From CAZOKN01 sp964580525 (GTDB lineage: Bacteria > Pseudomonadota > Alphaproteobacteria > Rickettsiales > UBA6187): DNA of 52,278 nt. The stretch lies in contig CAZOKN010000010.1 of assembly GCA_964580525.1 (NCBI GenBank), positions 1 through 52,278 of the forward strand, written 5' to 3'. The stretch's first letter is position 1. Each line of letters begins with the position of its first letter. Under the pieces are notes generated by a model. It worked only from the letters and a program-made list of their open reading frames with translations. It did not search any database and was not told where the DNA came from. The translations under genes were made by a program, and so were the position numbers. Positions 8,390 through 17,432 of the stretch are shown here, one piece after another.

Positions 8390-8677
8390 ATGAAAGATTA
8401 TTACGTTTACATTATGGCAAGTAGTAAAATGGGAACGTTGTATATAGGTGTTACATCTAATCTGGTAAAAAGAGTTTATGAGCATAAAAATAAACTTACA
8501 GATGGATTTACTTCAAAATATGATGTAGACAAACTTGTATATTATGAAGCCCATAATGACGTAAATGAAGCTATATTACGAGAAAAACAATTAAAAAAGT
8601 GGAATAGAAGCTGGAAGCAAAGAATAATTATAGATAAAAATCCTGAATGGGAGGATTTGTATTATAAAATTGCTTAA
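8390..8677 (+). CDS. Small GIY-YIG nuclease-domain protein
   Basis: A 95-residue single-domain protein of the GIY-YIG/UPF0213 type. The modified motif is visible as YYVYIMAS and LYIGVTSN, with Arg in LVKRVYEHK and Glu in EAILREKQLKKW. These residues form the metal-dependent nuclease centre in related proteins. The ATG at 8390 has no convincing ribosome binding site. The gene fills the space between two inverted repeats just upstream of acnA, in the same direction as acnA. Proteins of this size in such repeats are common, but whether they act as nucleases that spread the unit is untested. Confidence 0.88.
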   Translation: MKDYYVYIMASSKMGTLYIGVTSNLVKRVYEHKNKLTDGFTSKYDVDKLVYYEAHNDVNEAILREKQLKKWNRSWKQRIIIDKNPEWEDLYYKIA

Positions 8678-8679
8678 TA

Positions 8680-8711
8680 AACAATGGATTCCCGCCTTCG
8701 CGGGAATGACA
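8680..8711 (-). repeat. Right inverted repeat of the GIY-YIG unit
   Basis: Mirror copy of 8330-8361. It ends 28 bases before the acnA start codon, so the unit occupies part of what should be the acnA leader. Confidence 0.85.
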
Positions 8712-8739
8712 GTGTAACAATTTTTCTAAGGTATAGAGA

Positions 8740-11412
8740 ATGAAAAACAAAAAACATGATAGCTTAAAAACTAGAAAAACCCTAAAGGTTGGCAATAAAT
8801 CTTACGACTATTACAGCATAGTCGCCGCTGGCAAGGCTCTGAAAAAAGATTTTTCCAAGCTACCTTTTTCATTGAAAATATTGTTAGAAAATCTCTTACG
8901 TTTTGAAGATGGCGAAACTGTTAGCAGCGAAGATGTTAAAGCTTTTGATGGCTGGCTAAAGACAAAGAGATCGTCGCGTGAAATATCATTTTGCCCTTCC
9001 CGCGTTCTGATGCAGGATTTTACAGGCGTGCCTGCCGTGGTCGATTTGGCTGCCATGCGCGATGCAGTTAAAAAGCTAGGTGGTGATCCGAAAAAAATCA
9101 ACCCGCTTGCTCCCGTTGATCTGGTGATTGACCATTCAGTACAGGTGGATAAATTTGGCGCGGCTAGCTCATTTAAAGAAAACGTAAAGCTTGAAATGGA
9201 ACGTAACCTTGAGCGCTATGAATTCCTACGCTGGGGACAAAAAGCTTTCGATAATTTCCGCGTTGTGCCGCCTGGAACAGGCATATGCCACCAAGTTAAC
9301 CTTGAATATTTAGCAAAAGTTGTGTGGACTAAAAAAGATGGCAAAAAAACCATTGCTTATCCAGACACTGTCGTAGGAACTGATTCCCACACCACAATGA
9401 TAAACGGCCTTTCTGTTCTTGGCTGGGGTGTTGGTGGTATTGAAGCTGAAGCAGCAATGCTTGGGCAGCCATCTTCAATGTTAATTCCGGAAGTTATAGG
9501 CTTTAAATTCACCGGCAAAATAAAAGAAGGCACAACCGCAACTGATATAGTTTTAACAGTTACGCAAATGCTTCGTAAAAAAGGTGTGGTAGAAAAATTT
9601 GTTGAATTTTTTGGCCCAGGCATTGGCGAGCTTTCATTGGCTGACCGCGCAACAATCGCCAATATGGCGCCTGAATATGGTGCAACTTGCGGCTTTTTCC
9701 CAATCGATAAAGAAACTATAAAATACCTAAAACTTTCTGCGCGTGATACTCAGCAGATTAAATTGGTAGAAAAATATGCAAAAGCACAAGGTTTGTGGCA
9801 TGATGAAAAATCACCAACTCCTGTTTTCACTGATGTTTTAGAACTTAATTTATCAACTGTTGAGCCTTGCATTTCAGGCCCTAGCCGCCCGCAGGATAAA
9901 GTTATTTTATCACAAGCTTCTGGCGAATTTGTTAAAGCAATGCCAACACTTGGCAAATCAGGCAAAGAGCGCATAAAAATTAAAGGCAAAAATTTTGATA
10001 TCGGCAATGGCGATGTTGTTATCGCGGCAATCACAAGCTGCACCAACACATCCAATCCTTCTGTTATGATAGCAGCAGGCCTGCTTGCACGCAAAGCTGT
10101 TGAAAAAGGCTTGAAGGTTAAGCCTTGGGTGAAAACTTCGCTCGCACCTGGATCCAAAGTGGTTACTGAATATTTAAGCCAATCCGGCCTTGATAAAGAT
10201 TTAGGCAAATTAGGTTTTAACCTTGTTGGTTATGGCTGCACAACTTGCATTGGCAATTCTGGCCCTCTCGCGCCAGAAATTGAATCAACCATCAAAGAAA
10301 ATGATCTTACTGTGGTTTCTGCACTTTCGGGCAACAGAAACTTTGAGGGAAGAATACACGCATTGGTAAAAGCAAATTATCTTGCTTCGCCCCCACTTGT
10401 GGTTGCTTACGCAATTGCAGGCAGCATGTGCATTGATATAACCAAAGATGCTATAGGCACAGATAAAAAAGGCAAAAAAGTTTATTTGAAAGATATTTGG
10501 CCAAGCAATAAGGAAATCGCAAAATATGTAAAAAGCGATGTTTCGCCAAAAATGTTCAAAGCAAAATATGCCAATGTTTTTGCTGGCGATTCTGAATGGA
10601 AGAAAATTAAGGTTACTGGTGGCACAACTTATGGCTGGTCGAAAAGTACCTATATCAACAACCCGCCTTATTTCGTTGGAATGTCTAAAGGCGCTGAAAA
10701 ATCTGCTGACATTAAAGGCGCAAGCATTTTAGGTTTGTTTGGCGACAGCATAACAACTGACCATATTTCACCTGCTGGCTCTATTGCAAAAGATGGCCCT
10801 GCGGCGAAATATCTTGCTGCTAACAAAGTTAAGGTTGAGGATTTCAATTCTTATGGTTCAAGGCGTGGCAACCATGAAGTTATGATGCGCGGAACATTTG
10901 CTAATATCAGAATAAAAAATGAAATGGCGCAAGGTAAAACCGGTGGCTATACAACCTATAATCCTGATAACAGTGTTGTTTCGATTTTTGATGCTTCTAT
11001 GCAATATCAGAAAAGCAAAACCCCACTTATTGTGGTTGGTGGCAAGGATTATGGCATGGGCTCTTCGCGCGACTGGGCAGCAAAAGGCACTTTGTTATTA
11101 GGTGTTAAAGCCGTTATCGCTGAGAGTTTTGAACGTATTCACCGCTCCAACCTTGTGGGTATGGGAGTTCTACCGCTTTTATTTGAAAATGGTGTAAATA
11201 GAAAAACCCTGAAACTTGACGGCTCCGAGCAAATTGATCTAACAGGAATTTCCGGCAACATAAAACCGGGAATGAAAGTTGATTGTACAATTCGCCGCAA
11301 AAATGGCCAGAGCGATAAAATACAATTGGTCTGCAATTTAGATACCGAAACGGAAGTTAAATATTATATCAACGGCGGTATTTTGCATACGGTGATAAGG
11401 GATTTGATTTAA
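8740..11412 (+). CDS. acnA: Aconitate hydratase A
   Basis: TCA-cycle and glyoxylate-cycle enzyme that interconverts citrate and isocitrate, with a 4Fe-4S cluster. At 890 residues it has the AcnA/IRP1 length. The cluster cysteines are in ITSCTNTSNPSVM and GYGCTTCIGNSGPL; DTVVGTDSHTTMINGL and the C-terminal swivel motif YGMGSSRDWAAKG are present. The ATG at 8740 follows AAGG at 8-base spacing. The GIY-YIG unit ends 28 bases upstream, so transcription may come from within or across that unit. A long inverted repeat follows the stop codon. Confidence 0.98.
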   Translation: MKNKKHDSLKTRKTLKVGNKSYDYYSIVAAGKALKKDFSKLPFSLKILLENLLRFEDGETVSSEDVKAFDGWLKTKRSSREISFCPSRVLMQDFTGVPAVVDLAAMRDAVKKLGGDPKKINPLAPVDLVIDHSVQVDKFGAASSFKENVKLEMERNLERYEFLRWGQKAFDNFRVVPPGTGICHQVNLEYLAKVVWTKKDGKKTIAYPDTVVGTDSHTTMINGLSVLGWGVGGIEAEAAMLGQPSSMLIPEVIGFKFTGKIKEGTTATDIVLTVTQMLRKKGVVEKFVEFFGPGIGELSLADRATIANMAPEYGATCGFFPIDKETIKYLKLSARDTQQIKLVEKYAKAQGLWHDEKSPTPVFTDVLELNLSTVEPCISGPSRPQDKVILSQASGEFVKAMPTLGKSGKERIKIKGKNFDIGNGDVVIAAITSCTNTSNPSVMIAAGLLARKAVEKGLKVKPWVKTSLAPGSKVVTEYLSQSGLDKDLGKLGFNLVGYGCTTCIGNSGPLAPEIESTIKENDLTVVSALSGNRNFEGRIHALVKANYLASPPLVVAYAIAGSMCIDITKDAIGTDKKGKKVYLKDIWPSNKEIAKYVKSDVSPKMFKAKYANVFAGDSEWKKIKVTGGTTYGWSKSTYINNPPYFVGMSKGAEKSADIKGASILGLFGDSITTDHISPAGSIAKDGPAAKYLAANKVKVEDFNSYGSRRGNHEVMMRGTFANIRIKNEMAQGKTGGYTTYNPDNSVVSIFDASMQYQKSKTPLIVVGGKDYGMGSSRDWAAKGTLLLGVKAVIAESFERIHRSNLVGMGVLPLLFENGVNRKTLKLDGSEQIDLTGISGNIKPGMKVDCTIRRKNGQSDKIQLVCNLDTETEVKYYINGGILHTVIRDLI

Positions 11413-11427
11413 GGAGAATAAGCAAAG

Positions 11428-11518
11428 GCGCAAAAGTACAAAAGAGCAAAGGCGCAAAAGTGAAGTAATAAAAATTTTTTCTTTTTACTCTTACTTTTGC
11501 GCTTTTGTACTTTTGCGC
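11428..11518. repeat. Intergenic inverted repeat after acnA
   Basis: A perfect 17-bp arm, GCGCAAAAGTACAAAAG at 11428-11444, pairs with 11502-11518. The left side also carries a near-direct repeat of GCAAAGGCGCAAAAGT (11422 and 11446). The foldback could end acnA transcription; its word-like composition resembles other intergenic repeats in the window. Confidence 0.65.
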
Positions 11519-11535
11519 TTGCTCACTAATAAAAT

Positions 11536-11868
11536 ATGAAACACACAGCAACCTGTCCATCCTGCAACAAGGAAATCAACATACTCCGCATTATGTTTGC
11601 GGTTACACCATTTAGTTTTAAATGTGGTCATTGCGGTGCTAGAATATTTGTCCGCAAAATAAAAATGCTAATTCTAAGTGTTATGAGTGTAATGGGAATG
11701 AGCACTATATTGCTTTTTGAATATATTTTTCGCACTGGCAAATATAGTAACAATCTTTATTTCCTGGCACCATTCAGCTTAGTAATGGCCATACAGATAA
11801 TAACAGGACTACTAGTCTGCAATAAAGCAAAGCTGGAAACTAAAATAAATAAAAAAGATCAAGAATAA
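11536..11868 (+). CDS. Zinc-ribbon membrane protein, function unknown
   Basis: A 110-residue protein with two CxxC pairs in the first 40 residues (ATCPSCNKE and FKCGHCGAR), probably a zinc ribbon, then two predicted membrane helices at about residues 48-68 and 77-97 and a basic C-terminal tail. This pattern occurs in many uncharacterised small membrane proteins. No good ribosome binding site precedes the ATG at 11536. It converges on the SGNH hydrolase gene with adjacent stop codons. I do not recognise a named family. Confidence 0.65.
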   Translation: MKHTATCPSCNKEINILRIMFAVTPFSFKCGHCGARIFVRKIKMLILSVMSVMGMSTILLFEYIFRTGKYSNNLYFLAPFSLVMAIQIITGLLVCNKAKLETKINKKDQE

Positions 11869-12672
11869 TTACTTCTTATGAACCACACCATAAACAACAG
11901 GCTCCAGAACAGGCATAATATTTTGCGCTATAATTTTGGCACCTTGCTGGCTCGGGTGAACACCATCAGCATTTAGAAGCTTCTTGTCAGCAAATAATCC
12001 TTTCATTACATAAGGATAAAGCGGAATACTATATTGCTTTGCAAGATAAGCATACATCCCAGCAAATTTTTCTGAATATTCTTTTCTAAGCTTATAGCTC
12101 TCAATTTCTGATTTTGTCATTTTTGCTTTAGCCACTTCAATAGGAACTTCCATTCCTAACAGAATAACTTTAACCTTTTTTTCCTGCAATTTTTTGATAA
12201 TTATATCCAGGCTTTGATATATCGATTGAACGCTACGCTTTTCTTTTACATCGTTAATACCTAGCTCTAGCACAACGACATCAGGCTTATGTCTCAGTGC
12301 ATCCTCCAAACGGCGAAGACCATTATAGCTTGTTTCTCCAGCCTTTGATTCGTTATAAATCCTTACATTTTTATAATTTTTCACCCGCAATTGTTGTTCA
12401 AGAAGAGCTGGAACAGCATCATACTTACCAATACCAAAACCTGACATTAAACTATCACCAAAAACAACAATAGTGGCATCTCTGACGGGAGCTTTTGGCA
12501 AAAGATTTTGAGGCGTTTCAGTTACAGCTGGTTTAGCTTCTTTATTGTTAGTTACGAGCTTATCCGGACCACTTCCTATATCCGCATCAGGAATTTGAAC
12601 CTCTTGCGCAAATGCTCCACACGATAGCACCATCAGCAATATTACTGCGCAAATTCTTAACAAAAATCTCAT
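11869..12672 (-). CDS. Secreted SGNH/GDSL hydrolase (TesA-like)
   Basis: A periplasmic or secreted esterase/lysophospholipase-like enzyme. SGNH blocks are visible: FGDSLMSGFG (catalytic Ser), a Gly in NESKAGETS, VLELGINDV (Asn) and DGVHPSQQGAK (Asp-His). The frame extends to 12705, but GAGAG lies upstream only of the ATG at 12672, which gives a signal peptide MRFLLRICAVILLMVLSCG with likely cleavage after AFA. Between signal and catalytic domain is a low-complexity linker of about 45 residues. The substrate cannot be told from sequence. Confidence 0.88.
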   Translation of the reverse strand: MRFLLRICAVILLMVLSCGAFAQEVQIPDADIGSGPDKLVTNNKEAKPAVTETPQNLLPKAPVRDATIVVFGDSLMSGFGIGKYDAVPALLEQQLRVKNYKNVRIYNESKAGETSYNGLRRLEDALRHKPDVVVLELGINDVKEKRSVQSIYQSLDIIIKKLQEKKVKVILLGMEVPIEVAKAKMTKSEIESYKLRKEYSEKFAGMYAYLAKQYSIPLYPYVMKGLFADKKLLNADGVHPSQQGAKIIAQNIMPVLEPVVYGVVHKK

Positions 12673-12747
12673 AAATTTTCTCTCATTTTGCAAATAGATA
12701 GCCATACTAACACATCAAAACTATATTTACATAAAATTCATCTATAA

Positions 12748-12783
12748 TTTTGCATTTGCAAAATTGTCTTATCTAGTTTAGAT
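12748..12783. promoter_or_regulatory. Dyad symmetries upstream of the aldolase gene
   Basis: TTTTGCA-TT-TGCAAAA (12748-12763) and ATCTA-GTT-TAGAT (12771-12783) lie 40-75 bases before the aldolase start. They could be operator or leader hairpins, but AT-rich DNA gives such dyads by chance. Confidence 0.25.
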
Positions 12784-12822
12784 ACAAAATCTAAAATCAG
12801 AATTAACACAGAGGGTGTCGGT

Positions 12823-13743
12823 ATGCGTATTACTAAAAAAGTGAAAAAAATTCTTAGCTGTTATGAAAGCGATAATGCTGGCACAAAAGCTAATCTCGCG
12901 CGCATTTTGATGAGCGGTAAGCTTGGTGGCACAGGAAATCTGGTTATTCTTCCTGTAGATCAGGGCTTTGAACATGGTCCAGCCAGGAGCTTTGCGCCTA
13001 ACCCTACAGCATATGACCCTCATTACCATTTCCAATTAGCCATTGACGCAGGTCTAAGCGCTTATGCCGCTCCTCTTGGTATGATTGAAGCTGGTGCTGA
13101 CAGCTTTGCCGGCGCCATACCAACAATTTTAAAAGTTAATAGCTGCAATTCTCTGGCTCCGGGAATAAAAGACCAGGCTATAACAGGATCTGTAAAAGAT
13201 GCTTTACGTCTTGGTTGCTCTGCAATTGGTTTTACAATTTATCCAGGCTCTGAGCATGCTTTTGCAATGATGGAAGAAATCAGGGAAATGGCAGAAGAGG
13301 CAAAATCTTATGGTCTTGCTGTTGTGATGTGGTCTTACCCTAGAGGTAACGGCCTTTCAAAAGATGGTGAAACTGCAATTGATGTTACTGCCTATGCAGC
13401 TCACATGGCTACCTTGCTTGGCGCACACATAATCAAAGTAAAACCTCCTACAGCTCACCTAGAACAAGAAGAAGCAAAAAAGGTTTATCAAAAAAGCAAT
13501 ATTCCTATAAGCACACTTTCTGAACGTATAGCACATATTAAACAATCTTGCTTTGATGGCCGCAGGATAGTTGTATTTTCTGGTGGTGCCAGCAAAGATG
13601 TTGCAGGAGTTCTTGATGAAGTACGCGGCATACGCGATGGCGGTGGAAATGGTTCAATCATCGGCCGCAATACATTCCAGCGTCCACGCGAAGAAGCGTT
13701 GAAATTATTGAATGATATTATAAATATCTATTTGCAGAAATAA
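12823..13743 (+). CDS. fbaB: Class I fructose-bisphosphate aldolase (DhnA/FbaB type)
   Basis: Schiff-base aldolase of the archaeal-type DhnA family, cleaving or forming fructose-1,6-bisphosphate in glycolysis or gluconeogenesis. The 306-residue protein has LVILPVDQGFEHGP near residue 41, the likely Schiff-base lysine in HIIKVKPPTAH, VVFSGGASKD and NGSIIGRNTFQRP for phosphate binding. AGAGGG precedes the ATG. thiE starts 9 bases after its stop, so the two are probably co-transcribed. With malate synthase nearby, a gluconeogenic role is plausible (inference). Confidence 0.92.
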   Translation: MRITKKVKKILSCYESDNAGTKANLARILMSGKLGGTGNLVILPVDQGFEHGPARSFAPNPTAYDPHYHFQLAIDAGLSAYAAPLGMIEAGADSFAGAIPTILKVNSCNSLAPGIKDQAITGSVKDALRLGCSAIGFTIYPGSEHAFAMMEEIREMAEEAKSYGLAVVMWSYPRGNGLSKDGETAIDVTAYAAHMATLLGAHIIKVKPPTAHLEQEEAKKVYQKSNIPISTLSERIAHIKQSCFDGRRIVVFSGGASKDVAGVLDEVRGIRDGGGNGSIIGRNTFQRPREEALKLLNDIINIYLQK

Positions 13744-13752
13744 TCATTAAAA

Positions 13753-14388
13753 ATGCAAAATAATAATTGCCAACTCTACCTTATCAGCCCGGAATCTTTT
13801 GATATCAAAGAATTCAAAGATAACGTTTTGCAAGCTTTTGAAGGCGGTCAGATTGGCGCCTTCCAATTAAGAATGAAAAAATCTTCTGATGACGATATAA
13901 AAAGAGCTGCTGAAATCATAATGCCAATTTGCAAAAATAACGGCACGCAGTTTATATTAAATGACCGACCAGACTTAGCTGCAGCCCTTGGAGCTGACGG
14001 CGTCCACATTGGCGAAGAGCAAGACGGCACTTACGAAAGCGCCCGCAAAATTATAGGAAAAGATAAAGTTGTTGGAATAAGCTGCTATGGCTCAATTGAC
14101 CGTGCTATTGATTTTTCTGAAAAAGGTGCTGATTACGTAGCATTTGGCGCATTTTATCCAACCACAACAAAAACTCCAAAGGCCAGACCTTCTAAAGAAA
14201 TCTTAGAATGGTGGAGCAGAAATTCAGTAATTCCATGCGTTGCAATTGGCGGCATCAACGCAGAGAATTGCAGTCCATTAGTAGCTTCAGGAGCTGATTT
14301 TATTGCTGTTGTTTCAGCAATATGGACACACGCAAAAGGACCAAAAAAGGCTGTGAAAGAATTGCTAGATGCTATTGCAAGCGTATAA
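13753..14388 (+). CDS. thiE: Thiamine-phosphate synthase
   Basis: Couples the pyrimidine and thiazole moieties to thiamine monophosphate. The TIM-barrel protein of 211 residues shows QLRMKKSSDDD, FILNDRPDLAAALGADGVHI and GADYVAFGAFYPTTTK, followed by PCVAIGGINAENCSPLVASG. These match the usual pyrophosphate and substrate loops. No clear ribosome binding site precedes the ATG, 9 bases downstream of the aldolase stop, suggesting coupling. No other thiamine genes are nearby, so a salvage role is possible. Confidence 0.88.
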   Translation: MQNNNCQLYLISPESFDIKEFKDNVLQAFEGGQIGAFQLRMKKSSDDDIKRAAEIIMPICKNNGTQFILNDRPDLAAALGADGVHIGEEQDGTYESARKIIGKDKVVGISCYGSIDRAIDFSEKGADYVAFGAFYPTTTKTPKARPSKEILEWWSRNSVIPCVAIGGINAENCSPLVASGADFIAVVSAIWTHAKGPKKAVKELLDAIASV

Positions 14389-15276
14389 TCATTTCTTCAA
14401 GAAAACCTTACAACAGACTTCATTACCATTACCAATATAACTTAATTCATCAAAACTAACAGACCTAGCCATAAGTATTCCACGTCCATTAGGATTCATT
14501 ACCCTACCCGGCTTTATCTCTAAAAACTCTTCCCAGTTAAACCCATTACCTTCGTCTTTTATATTAACAACAACCTCTCGGTCATTTTTTGTAAAATGCA
14601 GCTTAGCTTTTTTCTTTGCATTGGCAGGAATTTTTTGTCGTTTAGCAATTTCTTCTATGAGATTACCATTAACCAGTAATTTGCCTTTTTCTTGGTAATT
14701 AATACCAAGATGGCCATGCTCTATAGCATTTATCATCACCTCCGATAAACCCAAAATCACACGCTCAGGATCGGGAAAACTATTCGCCAAAAAATAAGCC
14801 AAATCCTGCGCCTCTTCAACAGTAGAAAATTCAAAATATGCCTCCTGCAAAAGCCCAAGCATTTTTTTGTTTTTACGTACTTCATTGATTATCTCTGATT
14901 TATATCTGGAATCATTAGCAGCGGCATGAACAACCGACATCAGTATATCTTTTTTATACGGCTTGGTCAGATAATAATATGCACCGGAATCTATTCCTTC
15001 TACAATACTTGCAGTATCCGCAACAGCTGTTTGTAAAATAACAGGAATATCTTTTAAATTATCGTATGTTTTCATACGTTTGATAAATTCAATACCACCC
15101 ATTTCTGGCATCATTCTGTCTAGCAACACCAGTGAAATTTTGCTATATTCTTTCTGCAATAACTCCCACCCAGCTTTACCATCGCTCGCCAATATGCTTT
15201 GTATACCTTCTTGTCCAAGATAGTCCTCCAATAGCTCTCTATTAATCAGCTCATCATCTACAACTAGAACCAGCAA
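14389..15276 (-). CDS. Response regulator with C-terminal ATPase-like domain
   Basis: An N-terminal receiver domain (about residues 1-120) with VVDDE, a phospho-acceptor Asp in LVLLDRMMPE near residue 53 and the conserved Lys in LTKPYKK. The C-terminal third is a HATPase_c domain of the RsbW/anti-sigma type: GLSEVMINAIEHGHLG (N-box), VNIKDEGNGF (G1) and NPNGRGILMARS (G2). There is no DNA-binding output. A TTG at 15276 sits 6 bases after AGG and 13 bases after the kinase stop; the frame also has a TTG at 15282. Output is probably through protein phosphorylation or partner binding, as in stress-switch regulators (inference). Confidence 0.85.
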   Translation of the reverse strand: MLVLVVDDELINRELLEDYLGQEGIQSILASDGKAGWELLQKEYSKISLVLLDRMMPEMGGIEFIKRMKTYDNLKDIPVILQTAVADTASIVEGIDSGAYYYLTKPYKKDILMSVVHAAANDSRYKSEIINEVRKNKKMLGLLQEAYFEFSTVEEAQDLAYFLANSFPDPERVILGLSEVMINAIEHGHLGINYQEKGKLLVNGNLIEEIAKRQKIPANAKKKAKLHFTKNDREVVVNIKDEGNGFNWEEFLEIKPGRVMNPNGRGILMARSVSFDELSYIGNGNEVCCKVFLKK

Positions 15277-15289
15277 TATCAACCTACAT

Positions 15290-16381
15290 TTAATTGTTTG
15301 TTTTCATGGTAAAAGAAAACTTAGCCCCACCACCAGAAACATTCTCTACCCATATTTCACCACCATGTGCCAAAACTATTTCCTTACAGATTGCTAATCC
15401 TAAACCGCTACCACCACTTCCCGGCTCGTTAGCGCTACTCTGAACAAATTTCTCAAAAATCTTTTCTTCTTCACCTTCTGGCACTCCAGAACCCTGATCT
15501 GTTATATTAATACATATTTTTTTACTGTCTTTCGCATAACGGTTAATTTCTAAAATTATCTGCTTATTTTCCGGACTAAACTTCAAAGCATTAGAAACAA
15601 GATTAATAACAACTTGTATTATATGTTGATAATCAAAAACCGCTATGGACTTAGATAAATTATTTTCTATTTTTATTCTGATCTTTTTCTTCTCCGCCAA
15701 GGATGAAATTTCTTTGATAGCGTCCTCGACACATTTGCCAATATCGTTATGAGTAAAATTAAAATTAGCCTTACCTAATTCCAGCTTTGTTAGATCTAAC
15801 ATTCCGTTTAATAACGAAAGAAGTCTTTCTGCACTTTCTTCTATACGCGAAAAATAAAGCAACAATTTATCCTTGTTAACTTCATTAATTCTACTTCTAC
15901 CTATTTCGGCAAAATTTATAATTGCATGCATAGGTGTGCGCAATTCGTGTGAAATATTTATCAGAAAATCATTTTTGGCATTATTAGCTATTTCAGCACT
16001 ATTTTTCTGTGATAACAGAGATTTATCACGATTTTCGACAATTTGAGTAAGGCTATACAATGCGTTCAAAAGAGCTGTTGATAACTCAAATTCTTTTTCC
16101 CGATTGCCTAAACCATCAGCAGAAGAAAAAGCAAATAATCCCTTCTTCATAAAAAATGATAGCAAAACAAAAATCACTACCCCGAAAAAAAGACCTACAG
16201 CAAAAATATAAGCCATATTATTTTGTTCGCTAACAACTTTTACTTCGCTAAACGGACTTGCACCTGCGTAATTTATAAAATGAAAAGAGACTAAATATAA
16301 GATGACAGCACGCTCCCACAACCTGGGAAAAGCCTTATTTTCCTTATAAAAAACCAACCGAAATAAGTTATTACGAATCAC
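15290..16381 (-). CDS. Membrane sensor histidine kinase
   Basis: A 363-residue HisKA/HATPase_c kinase. A hydrophobic N-terminal stretch (about 25-40) and a strong membrane helix (about 57-78) flank a short, probably periplasmic loop. His145 lies in ISHELRTPMHAIINF; the ATPase part has QVVINLVSNALKFSPENK (N-box), ITDQGSGVPEGEEE (G1) and GSGLGLAICKEIVLAHGG (G2). The start is a GTG at 16381 with a weak site. It directly precedes the response regulator-ATPase gene and probably phosphorylates it. The short sensor region gives no clue to the signal. Confidence 0.88.
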   Translation of the reverse strand: MIRNNLFRLVFYKENKAFPRLWERAVILYLVSFHFINYAGASPFSEVKVVSEQNNMAYIFAVGLFFGVVIFVLLSFFMKKGLFAFSSADGLGNREKEFELSTALLNALYSLTQIVENRDKSLLSQKNSAEIANNAKNDFLINISHELRTPMHAIINFAEIGRSRINEVNKDKLLLYFSRIEESAERLLSLLNGMLDLTKLELGKANFNFTHNDIGKCVEDAIKEISSLAEKKKIRIKIENNLSKSIAVFDYQHIIQVVINLVSNALKFSPENKQIILEINRYAKDSKKICINITDQGSGVPEGEEEKIFEKFVQSSANEPGSGGSGLGLAICKEIVLAHGGEIWVENVSGGGAKFSFTMKTNN

Positions 16382-16517
16382 AAAACAACCAAAGATATAC
16401 GTTATCCAAACCTATACAATCATAAGTATGCACTAATTGCAACTACAAGATGTCTTATAATGATTTTTTAATGATCGATAGCTAACGCAAAATTTATACA
16501 GATATGTTGTAACTAAT

Positions 16518-17423
16518 TTAGCCATTCAATTTATCAGAAACTAAATCTTTATGAGAATTGCTTTCGATATATTCGATAATTTTTCCTGCTATATCCATTC
16601 CTGTGGCAGCTTCTATTCCTTCAAGTCCTGGAGAAGAATTAACCTCCAAAACCAAAGGTCCTCTATTTGAACGCACTATATCAACACCGGCAACACCCAG
16701 CCCCATCGCGCGCGCAGCACGCAGAGCAGTTTTTCTTTCTTCCGCTGTAATAGTTATTTTTTCTGCCACACCACCACGATGCAAATTCGAACGAAAATCA
16801 TCACCTTGCGCCTTACGCATCATAGCACCAACAACTTTATCACCCACAACAAAACAGCGTATATCTGCTCCCTTAGCTTCTTTGATAAATTCTTGCACCA
16901 AGAAAAATGCATTAAGCCCCCTAAAAGCTTCTATAACACTCTCCGCAGCTTTTTTTGTATCGGCTAATATAACGCCCTTACCTTGAGTTCCTTCAAGCAA
17001 TTTAATCACTAGAGGTGCGCCGCCAACGAGATCTATTAAATCTTTAGTATTACTTGGTGAATGGGCAAATCCTGTGATTGGCATCCCAATACCTTTACGA
17101 GAAAAAAGTTGATGTGCACGCAATTTATCACGAGAGCGTGTAATTGGTGTAGACTCATTAACTGTATAAACCCCAGCCATTTCAAATTGTCTTAAAACAG
17201 CGCAGCCATAGAAAGTTATCGATGCCCCTATACGTGGGATAATAGCATTAAAATCACTCAGAATTTCATCTTTATAATGCACTGTCGGTTTGTTCGAAGT
17301 TATGTTCATGTAGCACTTAAGAGGATCAACCACCCTCACCTCATGCCCACGCTCCTTAGAGGCCTCAACCAATCTCATAGTTGAATATATACTCGATTTA
17401 CGTGATAATATACCTATCTTCAC
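16518..17423 (-). CDS. rimK: RimK-type ATP-grasp glutamate ligase
   Basis: An ATP-grasp ligase of the RimK family, which adds glutamates to the C-terminus of ribosomal protein S6 and can make poly-glutamate. The 301-residue protein contains GAPLVIKLLEGTQGKGVILA, IKEAKGADIRCFVVGDKVV and the Mg-binding VLEVNSSPGLEGIE. A GTG start at 17423 follows AAGGA at 5-base spacing. It lies 9 bases after the retropepsin-like gene, the same pairing described for RimK and RimB in pseudomonads. The actual substrate is inferred. Confidence 0.92.
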   Translation of the reverse strand: MKIGILSRKSSIYSTMRLVEASKERGHEVRVVDPLKCYMNITSNKPTVHYKDEILSDFNAIIPRIGASITFYGCAVLRQFEMAGVYTVNESTPITRSRDKLRAHQLFSRKGIGMPITGFAHSPSNTKDLIDLVGGAPLVIKLLEGTQGKGVILADTKKAAESVIEAFRGLNAFFLVQEFIKEAKGADIRCFVVGDKVVGAMMRKAQGDDFRSNLHRGGVAEKITITAEERKTALRAARAMGLGVAGVDIVRSNRGPLVLEVNSSPGLEGIEAATGMDIAGKIIEYIESNSHKDLVSDKLNG

Positions 17424-17432
17424 AAACTTCCT

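Larger units (their letters stand above)
8330..8711 (+). mobile_element. GIY-YIG gene bounded by 32-bp inverted repeats
   Basis: A 382-base unit consisting of a small GIY-YIG gene between inverted repeats that match at 31 of 32 positions. Such repeats with ATTCCCGC/GCGGGAAT hairpins recur around small GIY-YIG genes in many bacteria. It occupies the ccmA-acnA intergenic region. Mobility is inferred from the architecture; no target-site duplication could be identified with confidence. Confidence 0.6.
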
